In this document: in pieces, positions 9,178 through 18,600 of the stretch
Layout: every line of letters starts with the position of its first letter
Numbering within the stretch: position 1 is the first letter of the stretch
Source: Pseudomonadota bacterium
GTDB lineage: Bacteria; Pseudomonadota; Alphaproteobacteria; Sphingomonadales; Sphingomonadaceae
Assembly: GCA_023445495.1 (NCBI GenBank)
Contig: JAEXLC010000223.1
Location: 14,338-78,337 of the forward strand
DNA: 64,000 bases
Direction: 5' to 3'
Translations under genes and position numbers: made by a program
Notes under the pieces: model-generated
Told to the model about the DNA's origin: nothing
Databases searched by the model: none
Seen by the model: the letters and a program-made list of their open reading frames with translations, nothing else

Positions 9178-9929
9178 CGCGCCAGCCACCCGCCGTCGAC
9201 GGCCAGGATATGACCCTGGATATAGTCCGCTGCCGAGGAAGCGAGGAACACCGCCGCGCCGCCCATGTCCTCGGGCGAACCCCAGCGACCGGCGGGGATG
9301 CGCTCCATGATCTGGCGGTTGCGGGTCTCGTCCGCCTGCAGCGCCGCCGTGTTGTTGGTGGCGATATAGCCCGGGGCGATCGCGTTCACGTTGATGCCCT
9401 TGGTCGCCCATTCATTGGCGAGCAGCTTGGTGAGCCCGCCGATGCCCGACTTGGAGGCGGTGTAGCTCGGCACGCGGATGCCGCCCTGGAAGGTCAGCAT
9501 CGAAGCGATGTTGATGATCTTGCCGCCGCCATTGGCGACCATGTGCCGGCCCGCGGCCTGGCAGAGGAAGAACACCGACTTGAGGTTGGTGTCGACCACC
9601 GCGTCCCAATCCTCCTCGGTGAAATCGAGGCTGTCGTTGCGGCGGATGATGCCGGCATTGTTCACCAGGATGTTGAGCCCGCCCAACTTATCCACAGCTT
9701 CGTCCACAACCCTGCCCACAGGCTCGATGCTCGAGAGATCGGCCGAGATGATCTCCGCCTTGCGGCCAAGCGCGCGGACCTTCTCGACGGTTTCCTGCGC
9801 CGGTGTGCGGCCCACGGCGGCGATGTCCGCACCGGCTGCGGCAAGCGCCAGCGCGATGCCCTGGCCGATGCCGGTATTCGCGCCGGTGACTACGGCAACC
9901 TTGCCGGAAAGATCGAAGGGATTGGTCAT
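9174..9929 (-). CDS. kduD: 2-deoxy-D-gluconate 3-dehydrogenase (KduD-type SDR)
   Basis: A 251-residue short-chain dehydrogenase that would reduce 2,5-diketo-3-deoxygluconate to 2-keto-3-deoxygluconate with NAD(P)H. It has the Rossmann motif TGANTGIGQG near residue 16, NNAG, the catalytic Ser (IASM) and YTASK, and the C-terminal AVDGGWLAR typical of KduD. It sits between kduI and kdgK, which catalyse the steps before and after it. A palindromic repeat of about 90 bp separates it from kduI. Confidence 0.9.
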   Translation of the reverse strand: MTNPFDLSGKVAVVTGANTGIGQGIALALAAAGADIAAVGRTPAQETVEKVRALGRKAEIISADLSSIEPVGRVVDEAVDKLGGLNILVNNAGIIRRNDSLDFTEEDWDAVVDTNLKSVFFLCQAAGRHMVANGGGKIINIASMLTFQGGIRVPSYTASKSGIGGLTKLLANEWATKGINVNAIAPGYIATNNTAALQADETRNRQIMERIPAGRWGSPEDMGGAAVFLASSAADYIQGHILAVDGGWLAR

Positions 9930-9959
9930 TCTAAGCTCCCATCCTCGCCACCTTCGCTG

Positions 9960-10049
9960 CCCTTCCGCTTGCGGGAGGGGCCGGGGGAGGGTCTGAAATG
10001 CATTGGGAAGGACACGCCCTCCCCAGCCCCTCCCGCAAGCGGAAGGGGA
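9960..10049. repeat. long inverted repeat (family C) inside the kdu operon
   Basis: The left arm around 9960-9991 (CTTCCGCTTGCGGGAGGGG...) is nearly the reverse complement of the right arm around 10018-10049, with about 25 bp between them. RNA from this stretch would fold into one long GC-rich hairpin between kduI and kduD. It has no U-run after the stem, so a rho-independent terminator is unlikely. Confidence 0.8.
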
Positions 10050-10058
10050 GTTGAAGGC

Positions 10059-10892
10059 TCAAGCCAGCTGGCAGATGTCCATGACGTTCATGTCGGTATA
10101 GTCCTGGTTCTCGCCGGCCATCGCCCAGATGAAGGTGTAGGCGCGCGTGCCCGAGCCCATATGGACCGACCAGGGCGGCGAGATCACCGCTTCCTGGTTC
10201 GCGATCACGATGTGGCGCAGCGCGTCCGGCTCCCCCATATAGTGGAAGACGCGGTCGTTCTCGCCCAGGTCGGTGTAGAGATAGATCTCCGAGCGCCGCT
10301 CATGGACGTGGCACGGCATGGTGTTCCACACCGAACCCGGCTTGAGCGTGGTCAGCCCCATCACCAGCTGCGCGCTGTCGCACACGCCCGGGATGACGAG
10401 CTGGTAGATCGAGCGCTCGTTCGACTCTTCCAGGCTGCCGCGATCGAGCCGGTTGGCGTCGGCGATGCCCAGCTTGCGCGTGGTGAACGCCTTGTGCGCC
10501 GGGCACGACACCAGATAGTAGCGCGCGCCGGCCCCAGCGAACTGCACATCCGCCGCGCCCATCGTCACGTACAGGCAATCCTTGTTGCCCAGCTCGAACG
10601 TCTCGCCGTCGACCGTGACGGTGCCGGGCTCGCCGATATTGACCACCGCCAGCTCGCGGCGCTCGAGGAACGGGTGCCCTGCCGCCGAGGCCGGCTCGGT
10701 CTGGTCGGGCAGCTTGATGCTGCCCGAACCCGGCGTCGCCCCGCCGATCACCATGCGATCGGCATGGGTATAGTTCAGCACGACTTCGCCGTCGCGGAAC
10801 AGGTCCGTGATCAGATAGCGGTCGCGCAGTTCCTCGTTCGACACGCACTCCATCATGTCGGGGTGGGTGGCGTAATAGGTCCGTTCGAACAT
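10059..10892 (-). CDS. kduI: 5-dehydro-4-deoxy-D-glucuronate isomerase
   Basis: A 277-residue KduI-family cupin isomerase, full length. It would convert 5-keto-4-deoxyuronate, the open form of the unsaturated uronate released by polysaccharide lyases, to 2,5-diketo-3-deoxygluconate for KduD. The N-terminus MFERTYYATHPDMM is characteristic, and the metal site CHVHERRSEIYLY (HxH...E) is intact. Its presence is the strongest sign that the locus handles products of lyase cleavage and not only free uronic acids. Confidence 0.95.
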   Translation of the reverse strand: MFERTYYATHPDMMECVSNEELRDRYLITDLFRDGEVVLNYTHADRMVIGGATPGSGSIKLPDQTEPASAAGHPFLERRELAVVNIGEPGTVTVDGETFELGNKDCLYVTMGAADVQFAGAGARYYLVSCPAHKAFTTRKLGIADANRLDRGSLEESNERSIYQLVIPGVCDSAQLVMGLTTLKPGSVWNTMPCHVHERRSEIYLYTDLGENDRVFHYMGEPDALRHIVIANQEAVISPPWSVHMGSGTRAYTFIWAMAGENQDYTDMNVMDICQLA

Positions 10893-10929
10893 GGCGGGGC
10901 TCCGTTGCGTCAGGCAGCTTTGAGGCGGT

Positions 10930-11586
10930 TCAGGCGGGTTCGGCTTCGCGCGCGGTCACGCTCTTCAGATACGCGCTGATCTCGGCATCCTGCGAGTTGG
11001 CGTAGAAATACTCGGCGAACTTCTCGCCGGCGATCGCGGCGCGCAGCAGGTCCTGATCGGCATTCTTGAGCACGGTCAGCATGTCGTTGCAGGTCACCGC
11101 CTTGAGATCCTTCAGGATGCCGCGGTTCTTGCGCATGATCTCGGCACGCTCCTTCGGATAACCGAGGCCGCGCTCGCCGTCGAACAGCTTGGCGTAGACG
11201 TCCTTGAGGTTCAGCTCGGCGGCCCAGCCAAAGCCCTTGGCATAGGGCATCGAGATGGCGTTGCCGTCGTTGATCTGGCCGAACAAGAAGGCGTCGGTCG
11301 GGTCGATCACCAGGCCGCAGAACACGCCCGGCATCGCGTTGCAGGCGAGCATCGCGCCCATGCCGGTGCCGCAGCCGGTGACGACGAAGTCTGCTGCGCC
11401 CGAATTGAGCAGGATGCCGGCAAGCAGGCCGTTCATCACATAGGTGAGCGAGGCATCGTCCTCGGCCGAATACATGCCGTAGTTGAACACCTGATGGCCC
11501 AGCGGCTCGGCGACGCTGGTCAGCGCATCATGGATGATGCTGTTCTTGGCGGCCTGGCTGTTCTCGTTGATCAGCGCGATCTTCAT
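10930..11586 (-). CDS. RpiB/LacA/LacB-family sugar isomerase
   Basis: A 218-residue isomerase of the RpiB/LacAB fold. It shows MKIALINENSQAAKN, the conserved VVTGCGTGMGAMLACN with the catalytic Cys in the expected position, and a C-terminal extension beyond the ~150 residues of plain RpiB. It lies between uxaC and kduI in the uronate operon. Some RpiB-family enzymes of glycosaminoglycan clusters (DhuI type) carry out the same isomerization as KduI, so this may be a second enzyme for an unsaturated uronate epimer. A pentose-phosphate role is the alternative. Family is certain, substrate is not. Confidence 0.85.
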   Translation of the reverse strand: MKIALINENSQAAKNSIIHDALTSVAEPLGHQVFNYGMYSAEDDASLTYVMNGLLAGILLNSGAADFVVTGCGTGMGAMLACNAMPGVFCGLVIDPTDAFLFGQINDGNAISMPYAKGFGWAAELNLKDVYAKLFDGERGLGYPKERAEIMRKNRGILKDLKAVTCNDMLTVLKNADQDLLRAAIAGEKFAEYFYANSQDAEISAYLKSVTAREAEPA

Positions 11587-11646
11587 GATACTTCCTCTAT
11601 CTGTCCGGCGGGGCGGCCGGTCTTGGGGTTTGCCCCGGTGAATAGG

Positions 11647-13089
11647 TCAGGCGGCTTCCGCGCGGCGCGGCGCCTCGTCGAGCTTGTACGCCTTGCGCAC
11701 CAGCCCGTTGGTGAGCTCGTGCGCCAGCTCCGCCGCTTCCCAGTCGAGCAGCCGCCCCTCGGCGACCAGTCGCGCGAGGAAGGCGCAATCGACGCGGCGG
11801 GCGACATCGTGTCGCGCCGGGATCGACAGGAAGGCGCGGGTGTCGTCGTTGAAGCCGACGGTGTTGTAGAAGCCGGCCGTCTCGGTCACCTGCTCGCGGA
11901 AGCGGCGCATGCCCTCCGGCGAGTCATGGAACCACCAGCTCGGGCCGAGCTTCAGGCACGGATAATGGCCGGCCAGCGGCGCCAGCTCGCGGGCGTACAC
12001 CGTCTCGTCGAGCGTGAAGAGGATGATCGACAGCTCGGTCGAGGTGCCGAACCGGTCTAGCAACGGCTTGAGCGCATGGACGTAATCGGTGCGCATCGGG
12101 ATGTCCGCGCCCTTGTCGCGGCCATGGCTCTCGAACAGCCCGCCATTGTGGTTGCGGAAGCTGCCGGGGTGGATCTGCATCACCATGCCGTCCTCGACGC
12201 TCATCGCCGCCATCTCGGTCAGCATCTGCGCACGGAACAGCTCGGCATCCTGCGGGGTCCAACGGTCGGACAGGATCGTGCGGAACAGCCGCTCGGCCTC
12301 GTCCTTGCTCAGGTTCGCGGTGGCCGCGGTCGGATGGCCATGGTCGGTCGCAGTGGCGCCGGCGGCACGGAAATCGGCGCGGCGCTTGCGGTGGGCGGCG
12401 AGATAGCCGTCCCAGCTATAGACGTCCTCACCGGTCTTCTCGGCGAAGATCCGCATCGCGCCGGCGAACTGCTCATGCTCGACGTCGATCACCGCGTCCG
12501 GGCGATAGGTGGTGACGACGCGGCCGTTCCACCCCGAATTGTGGATCGCGTGGTGCGGCGACAGGTCGTCCTGCGGCCCCTCGGTCGTCGCCAGGAAGCC
12601 GATGTTGAAGCGATCGAACAGCGCGCGCGGCTTGAACGCGTCGGTCGCCAGCTTCTCGTTGATCGTGTCGTAATAGAGATCGGCGGTGGTGGCATCGAGG
12701 GCTACGTCGAAGCCGAACACCTCGCCGAACACATGGCTCAGCCACATCGACGAAGGCGTGCCGCGGAACAGCCAGGTGTGCTGGGCAAAGGTCCGCCACG
12801 CTTCGCGCGGATCGGTCGCCGGCATGCCCGCCTTGCTCGGCACGCACAGCGCGTCGAGCGACACGCCCTGCGAATAGAGCATGCGGTAGATATAGTGATC
12901 CGGCGAGAGCAGCAGCTCGGTGGCGTTCGACCAGTTGGCATTGGTCGAGAACCAGGTCGGATCGGTGTGCCCGTGCGGGCTGATGATCGGCAGCCCGGCC
13001 ACTTCGGCATAGAGCGCACGCGCGATACTCCGCGAACGATCCTCCGCCGGGAACAGCCGGTCAGGGTCAAGCTTCAGGGGCCGGGCCAT
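11647..13089 (-). CDS. uxaC: glucuronate/galacturonate isomerase
   Basis: A 480-residue UxaC of the amidohydrolase superfamily that interconverts D-glucuronate/D-fructuronate and D-galacturonate/D-tagaturonate. The N-terminal metal motif IISPHGHTDP and the C-terminal SIPARHDVARR are typical, and the length fits the family. The ATG at 13089 has AGAGGA six bases upstream and is preferred over a TTG two codons earlier. It sits just downstream of the hexuronate transporter. Enzymes that would take its products to 2-keto-3-deoxygluconate (uxaB/uxuB, uxaA/uxuA) are not in the window. Confidence 0.95.
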   Translation of the reverse strand: MARPLKLDPDRLFPAEDRSRSIARALYAEVAGLPIISPHGHTDPTWFSTNANWSNATELLLSPDHYIYRMLYSQGVSLDALCVPSKAGMPATDPREAWRTFAQHTWLFRGTPSSMWLSHVFGEVFGFDVALDATTADLYYDTINEKLATDAFKPRALFDRFNIGFLATTEGPQDDLSPHHAIHNSGWNGRVVTTYRPDAVIDVEHEQFAGAMRIFAEKTGEDVYSWDGYLAAHRKRRADFRAAGATATDHGHPTAATANLSKDEAERLFRTILSDRWTPQDAELFRAQMLTEMAAMSVEDGMVMQIHPGSFRNHNGGLFESHGRDKGADIPMRTDYVHALKPLLDRFGTSTELSIILFTLDETVYARELAPLAGHYPCLKLGPSWWFHDSPEGMRRFREQVTETAGFYNTVGFNDDTRAFLSIPARHDVARRVDCAFLARLVAEGRLLDWEAAELAHELTNGLVRKAYKLDEAPRRAEAA

Positions 13090-13104
13090 CTTCAATCCTC
13101 TCTG

Positions 13105-14418
13105 TTACGCAACGTCCGCGCGCTCGAGGCGCGGCGAAAGCAGGTGGATCGAAAGCAGCGCCAGGAAATACGCCGCACCCGCGACGATGAAGAGCGGCGC
13201 GTAGCTGCCGATCACGTCGAGCACATAGCCCGCGTACTTCGAGAAGACCATGCCGCCTATGGCACCGACCGTGCCACCAATACCAATGACCGAACCCACC
13301 GCGAAGCGCGGCACGGTGTCCGACGGAATGGTGTAGAGCGTTGCCGAGAAGCTCTGGTGCGCCGCGGCGGCCACGCCGACGAAGAACACGCTGATCCAGA
13401 GATTGCCGTAGAAGGTGGTGAACACCACCGGCAGCACGAAGCAGGCCGAGATCAGCATGGTCAGCTTCCGCGCCTTGTTCACGCTCATGCCGGTGCTCAT
13501 CAGCTTGCCCGAGAGCCAGCCGCCCGCAACCGAGCCGACGTCCGAGATCAGGTAGATCGCGCCCAGCGCGATCGCCGCGGTCGGCGAGTCCCAGCTCGTC
13601 AGGTTCAGGCCATATTCCTTGCCCAGCCAGCTCGGCAGCCAGAACAGATAGAACCACCAGATCGGGTCGATGAAGAATTTGCCGAGCGCGAAGGCCCAGG
13701 TCTCGCGCTTGACCAGCAGCTTGCCCCACAGGTTCTTCACCTCGACCACCGGGTCGGCGGGATCCTGGGTGATATAGGCGAGTTCGGCCTCACCCACCTT
13801 GGGGTGATCGGCCGGCTTGTCGCGGAAGATGGCGAGCCAGGCGATCAGCCAGATCACGCCGAAGACGCCGGTGATCACGAAGGTCATGCGCCAGCCGACC
13901 GCCGGCACCATCGCCCAGATCAGCAGCGGCGTCAGGATCGCGCCGACGTTCGAGCCGGCGTTGAACAGGCCCACCGCGAAGGCGCGCTCCTTTGCCGGGA
14001 ACCAGTCCGCGACGGTCTTCACGCCCGCCGGGAAGTTGCCCGATTCACCGATGCCCAGGCCGAAGCGGGCCAGGGTGAACTGCATGACGCTGTGCACGCC
14101 GCCATGCGCGACGTGGGCGATCGTCCAGATCACGACGGCGATGGCATAGCCGAAGCGCGCGCCGATCGCATCGACGATCTTGCCGAAGGCGAGATAGCCG
14201 ATCGCGTACGCTGCCTGGAAGTAGAAGACGATGTTGGCGTAGTCGGTCTCGGACCAGCCGAGCTCCTTGGAGAGATCGGGCTTGAGCACCGCGATCATCT
14301 GCCGGTCGACATAGTTGATGGCGGTGGCGGCGAAGAGCAGCCCCACGATCACCCAGCGGTAGCGACCGACGCGCGAAACCGCGCCGGAGACTGCCGCCTC
14401 TCCCTTACTCGCCATCAT
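13105..14418 (-). CDS. exuT: hexuronate transporter (MFS, ExuT-like)
   Basis: A 437-residue major facilitator protein of the anion:cation symporter family, with about 12 hydrophobic segments. Recognisable are INYVDRQMIAVLKPDL in TM1 and LARFGLGIGESGNFPAG, characteristic of hexuronate/D-galactonate transporters. It would move galacturonate or glucuronate across the inner membrane by proton symport. It is followed closely by uxaC (16-bp gap) and preceded by the hydratase gene, supporting a uronate substrate. Confidence 0.88.
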   Translation of the reverse strand: MMASKGEAAVSGAVSRVGRYRWVIVGLLFAATAINYVDRQMIAVLKPDLSKELGWSETDYANIVFYFQAAYAIGYLAFGKIVDAIGARFGYAIAVVIWTIAHVAHGGVHSVMQFTLARFGLGIGESGNFPAGVKTVADWFPAKERAFAVGLFNAGSNVGAILTPLLIWAMVPAVGWRMTFVITGVFGVIWLIAWLAIFRDKPADHPKVGEAELAYITQDPADPVVEVKNLWGKLLVKRETWAFALGKFFIDPIWWFYLFWLPSWLGKEYGLNLTSWDSPTAAIALGAIYLISDVGSVAGGWLSGKLMSTGMSVNKARKLTMLISACFVLPVVFTTFYGNLWISVFFVGVAAAAHQSFSATLYTIPSDTVPRFAVGSVIGIGGTVGAIGGMVFSKYAGYVLDVIGSYAPLFIVAGAAYFLALLSIHLLSPRLERADVA

Positions 14419-14454
14419 TCTCTCCCTATTATTTTATGCCGCGCGACCGCCGAA

Positions 14455-15273
14455 TCAGGCGTCGTGGATGCCGACAATACGGCACTTGACGCTGTAGTCC
14501 TGCGCGAACCGAGCATCGACCAGCTCACCGACCCGCACCGGGTGCACGCCAGTGACGGCGCCGGTGGAGATCCACTGGCCCTGGGCAAGCGGCAGCTGCC
14601 GGCTGGCGGCAAGCTCGAAGAGGAAACGGACGGCACCGAAGGGACCGTCGAGCATGGTGCTCGCCGTCGCCGCGCCGGCCACTTCGTCCTCGATGACCAG
14701 CGACACCGGCCAGTCGAGGAAATCCGCATCGAGCGGGATCGCCGCGCCGATCACCAGGCCGTTGTTGTTGCCGAAATCCGAAACGGTCACGGCCGGGCCG
14801 TGCGCGTTGATCCCCGGGAAGGGCGAGCTCGCCACTTCGATGCCGACATGGATCGCATCGACATATTCCGCGACCTCTTCATTGGTCCAGGCGCGGTCGA
14901 AGCTCTCGGGCAGCGGGCCCAGGCGCAGCAGATATTCCGCCTCGCCCGCGGCAAAGCCCTGCTCGAACACCGGCATGTCGGGTATTTCGCCCTCGCCCGC
15001 GGTCACCACCGAATCGGCGAAGATCGGGCCGGCCAGGCGGTTCGCGCCATAGGTGGCGTCGAGCGGCTCCGGAATCTTGCCGACCTTCCAGCCGACGACC
15101 TTGTCGCCGAACAGCTCGATCGCGCGCTCCTGGATGCCATAGGCCTCGTCGAGCGTGCCGGGCAGGTCGCCCGGATAGTCGTTCAGCGCATTGCCCGCCT
15201 GACGAGCTGAAACAAATGCCTGGGCGATGGCGTCAGCCGGTTCCCGTCCTTCGATCAACTTGAAATTCCCCAT
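14455..15273 (-). CDS. 2-keto-4-pentenoate hydratase / FAH-superfamily protein
   Basis: A 272-residue protein of the fumarylacetoacetate hydrolase / MhpD-HpaH superfamily, first gene of the uronate operon. It has KVVGWKVGKI near the N-terminus, HVGIEVASSPF (metal-ligand Glu), and a C-terminal GQWISTGAVTG. The start chosen is ATG 15273 (MGNFKLIEG); upstream codons in frame look non-native. MhpD-type enzymes hydrate 2-keto-4-enoates in aromatic catabolism, which is not obviously part of uronate breakdown, so it may act on an unusual 2-keto-3-deoxy acid. Function is inferred only to the superfamily. Confidence 0.85.
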   Translation of the reverse strand: MGNFKLIEGREPADAIAQAFVSARQAGNALNDYPGDLPGTLDEAYGIQERAIELFGDKVVGWKVGKIPEPLDATYGANRLAGPIFADSVVTAGEGEIPDMPVFEQGFAAGEAEYLLRLGPLPESFDRAWTNEEVAEYVDAIHVGIEVASSPFPGINAHGPAVTVSDFGNNNGLVIGAAIPLDADFLDWPVSLVIEDEVAGAATASTMLDGPFGAVRFLFELAASRQLPLAQGQWISTGAVTGVHPVRVGELVDARFAQDYSVKCRIVGIHDA

Positions 15274-15508
15274 GTTCCGGTCGCGTGAGGGCCGCTCGCC
15301 ACGCGCGGCTGGCACAAATGCAGCCGCCGCCCGACATCGCCGCCCCACCCGCTTCGCCTGCCCCGATCACCGCTCGCCTCCAACGGTTTTTCAGGATCTG
15401 GGAAAGACAGGCCGGAACCGGTGCCGGACCATGTCGAGTAACTTGCGCGCGATCTCCTCTCCGAGTGGCCGCGCCCCGGCTTTGCTCGGGTCCGCGGAAT
15501 GTCGCCCA

Positions 15509-15537
15509 ATGCTACCGGTGTCACGCTGGCCCGTCAA
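15509..15537 (-). promoter_or_regulatory. promoter of the catabolic operon with embedded operator
   Basis: On the minus strand TTGACG (plus 15532-15537) is followed by exactly 17 bp and TAGCAT (plus 15509-15514). The palindrome ACCGGTGTCA occupies plus 15514-15523, that is, the end of the spacer and edge of the -10 box. A bound LacI repressor here would block RNA polymerase. Confidence 0.6.
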
Positions 15538-15584
15538 CGCACCTAACGCCGGATCGTCGAAATAGGCTGGAAACGAGAAAGAGA

Positions 15585-15613
15585 TTGCCACCGGTGTCAG
15601 CCGTCGCCATGCT
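15585..15613 (+). promoter_or_regulatory. promoter of the LamG-protein gene with embedded operator
   Basis: TTGCCA (15585-15590), a 17-bp spacer and a weak CATGCT (15608-15613). The operator TGCCACCGGTGTCA (15586-15599) matches the perfect palindrome TGACACCGGTGTCA at 13 of 14 positions and fills the spacer. This mirrors the arrangement on the other strand. The -10 is poor, so the promoter call is weaker than the operator call. Confidence 0.45.
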
Positions 15614-15664
15614 TGACAACAAAGGCGGCTGAGACCGTCCTGTTATGGTTCAGAGAGGCATGTC

Positions 15665-18600
15665 ATGATCCGCACGTCCACCAGCATCGCCCTGGCATGG
15701 GCTCTCGCGCTCTCCGCCGGCCCCGCCTTCGCGCAGGCCTCCGACGACGGCCTGCTCTTCCGCGCCTCGGGCGACAAGAACGGCACTGCGGAAAAGGCGC
15801 GCGGCGACGCGGTCCCGAATTTCCAGACCAAGGTCAGCAACGTGCCGGACGGCGCGATCGGCGGCGCGTTCCGCTGGGCGGATGACGGCTATATCGCCTG
15901 GAATGCCCCCGGGAACATCCAGGCGCAGCGCGGCACGCTCTCCTTCTTCTGGCGCTCGCGCGAGCCGGTGGGCGAAGCACCCTTCGTGATCTTCCGCGTC
16001 GGCTATGCCGATCATTCGAGCTGGGACATGGCGTTCCTGCGCATCGACTGGAACGGCCACGGCTTCGATGCCTTTGTGACCGACGCCAATCTCTCGCGCG
16101 TCCGCGTCTCGTTCAAGCTGCCCGAGAATCCGGCGCCCGATGCCTGGCAGCATATCGCCTTCGCCTGGGACGAAGCGGTCGGCGTTCGCCTTTTCGTCGA
16201 TGGCAAGGAAGTCGCGCGGAAGGACCAGAAGGCCGATCTCGACACCGGGCTCGACCAGTTCGGCATGGCCGGCCGGGTGATGGCGCCGCATCAGGTGCAG
16301 AGCCGCTACAATTTCATGCGCGGCAGCGATCTCGACGAGATCCGCGTCTATGACCGCATGCTCGACACCGCCGGCATCGCCGCGCTCGCCGCCAAGGCCG
16401 AACCCGCCCCCTCGCCCGCCGTGGCAGATGCCGGCAAGCGCGCCGCCTGGCTCCACCGCTTCGGCTGGGACGCCGCCTCGCCGCCGGTGCTCGCCGACAA
16501 GGTCACCAGCGTCCGCAAGGTCGAGTTCGCCGACGCGAAGGACCTGAAGGAATGGATGTGGAAGGGCGTGGACGGCATTGCCGAGACCACCTGGCCCGGC
16601 GTCTATAACCGCTCGAAGCTGCCCGGCCGCGACGATTATTTCGAGCTGCCCGACTGGAACGTCTATGTCGAAGGCGGCAAGACCTACACGCTGACGGTCC
16701 CCAAGGACGAGAGGTTCAACCGGCTCGAGATCCGCGGCGCCGCCTATGGCGCGCTCGATTACGCCGCGGACGGCAGCAGCTTCCGCAGCCTGGCCAAGCG
16801 CCCGCAGGGCGTAGTCCGCAGCATCACCTCGCTGGGGGAGGCACAGGGCGGCACGCTGCGCTTCACCAATGTGATGCAGGAGCAGCCGATTCAGGAGATC
16901 TGGGCCTATAATGTCGCCGCCGGCAAGGAGCCCGAAGGCGCGTTCAAGCTCAATTACACGGTGGACGCCAAGGTCTCGGCCGATCTCGCCGCGCTCGCGC
17001 CGCTCAACAAGTTCATCCGTGGCCGCTATCCGGCCGACGAGCGCAACACCGTGCTCGCCTTGCCGCCCGGCGCCAGCTCGGCCGCCGCGGGTGCCGGCAG
17101 CGCCGCCTCGACCGGCGCGGCGAGCCACGTCGAAGGTGCGATGCCGATCGTCCATGTGCTGATCCCCTCGGGCTTTGGCGACGCCTTTGCCGGCCGCGCG
17201 CTCGCCCGCGCCTGGAATTATGGCTGGGAGAATAGCCGCGACGGCCTCGATGGGATCGCGCTCGACATTCCCGCGCTCAAGGCGACGCCCGGCAAGGACG
17301 GGCTGATCCCGCTCAACATCAAGGTGAAGGACTCGATCTGGCCGGGCCGTGACATGATCGACCTGTCGGTCTCGGTCCGCCCGGGCGAGGCGCGCACGCT
17401 CTGGCTCGACCTGCGCGACCGCATCCTCACCAATGACAGCCTCTATCTCTCGGTCGCCTCCGCCGCGCCGGACTTTGGCCCGGCATCGCTCGACGGCATG
17501 AACATCCGCCTGGTGTTCAAGGACCGCAAGGAAGCGCTGCGCGAGCACATCGCCGACCGCTTCAACCAGGTGAAGGACAATTGGGGCTTCCTGGTCGAGG
17601 AGCATACCGCCTCGAAGCGCGCCGCCATGTATGCCCGCGTCTTCGCCGATGTGCAGGATCTGCTCCGCGTCGATCCCGACAATGTCGAGGGGCGCCGCTA
17701 TTGGGCGGACATCAGCTATGGCCCGCAGAACCTGCCCGATTTCAAGCAGCCCGAAGCGCCGGCCGGCGTGCCGCTCTGGGCCTTCCGACAGCTCGAGGAT
17801 CTGAAGATCACCCGCCAGTTCGTGAACTGGTGGATCGATAACCGCCAGGTGCCGTACGGCGATTTCGGCGGCGGCATCTCGGACGATACCGACCTGCTCC
17901 AGCAATGGCCGGGGCTGGCGCTGATGGGCGTCGATCCGGACAAGATCAACACGTCGCTGCGCGCACTTTCCGATGCCGCCTACAAGAACGGCATGATGGT
18001 GAACGGCCTCGGCTATATCACCACCGACGAGCTCCATGCCTATGAGGAAGGGATGAACTCGGATGCCGAGCGCCTTTACCTCAACTGGGGCGAGCCGCGC
18101 GCGGTCGAACGGCTGATGGCGACGGTGAAGGCGCTGAAGGGCGTGATCCTGCCCAATGCCGCCGGCCACATGCACTTCGCCAGCAACTGGTATGGCGCGC
18201 GCAAGATGTACCGCGAGGGCGCGTTCGAGTGGCAGAAGCCCTATAGCTGGGTCGTGCTCCACGCACCGGTGCTGGTCGGGCTCTACAATGGCAATGCGGA
18301 TGCACGCGGGCTGATCACAGGCACGGTCGATGGGCTGCTTGCGCATGGCAAGCAGGATGCCAAGGGCAACTGGTCCTGGCCGAACGAGATCAACTGGCGC
18401 ACCGATGCCGAGCGCGCGGGCGATGGCGGCGGCGCCTCCACCCCGATCCAGGCGGCCTGGTCGGCCTATCGCTTTACCGGCGACGCGAAATATCTGAGCC
18501 CGATCCTCGCCCGGGTGGGCAAGAGCGGCCCCGCCTCGGTGCAGGACATCAACGAGAACGTCATCAAGCTGCTCGGGGGCGACAAGGACTGGTCGAAGAC

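Larger units (their letters stand above)
15274..15664. other. divergent control region of the uronate locus
   Basis: A 391-bp region between the minus-strand catabolic operon and the plus-strand secreted-enzyme genes, with no convincing gene. It holds two back-to-back promoter candidates, each with an ACCGGTGTCA operator in its spacer (described separately), and a 5' leader of about 230 nt for the hydratase operon. The operators lie 76 bp apart. Confidence 0.65.

Noticed and set aside
12076..15210. 1044-codon plus-strand frame across uxaC, exuT and the hydratase
   Set aside because: Spans three well-supported minus-strand genes and has no family signature or ribosome site.
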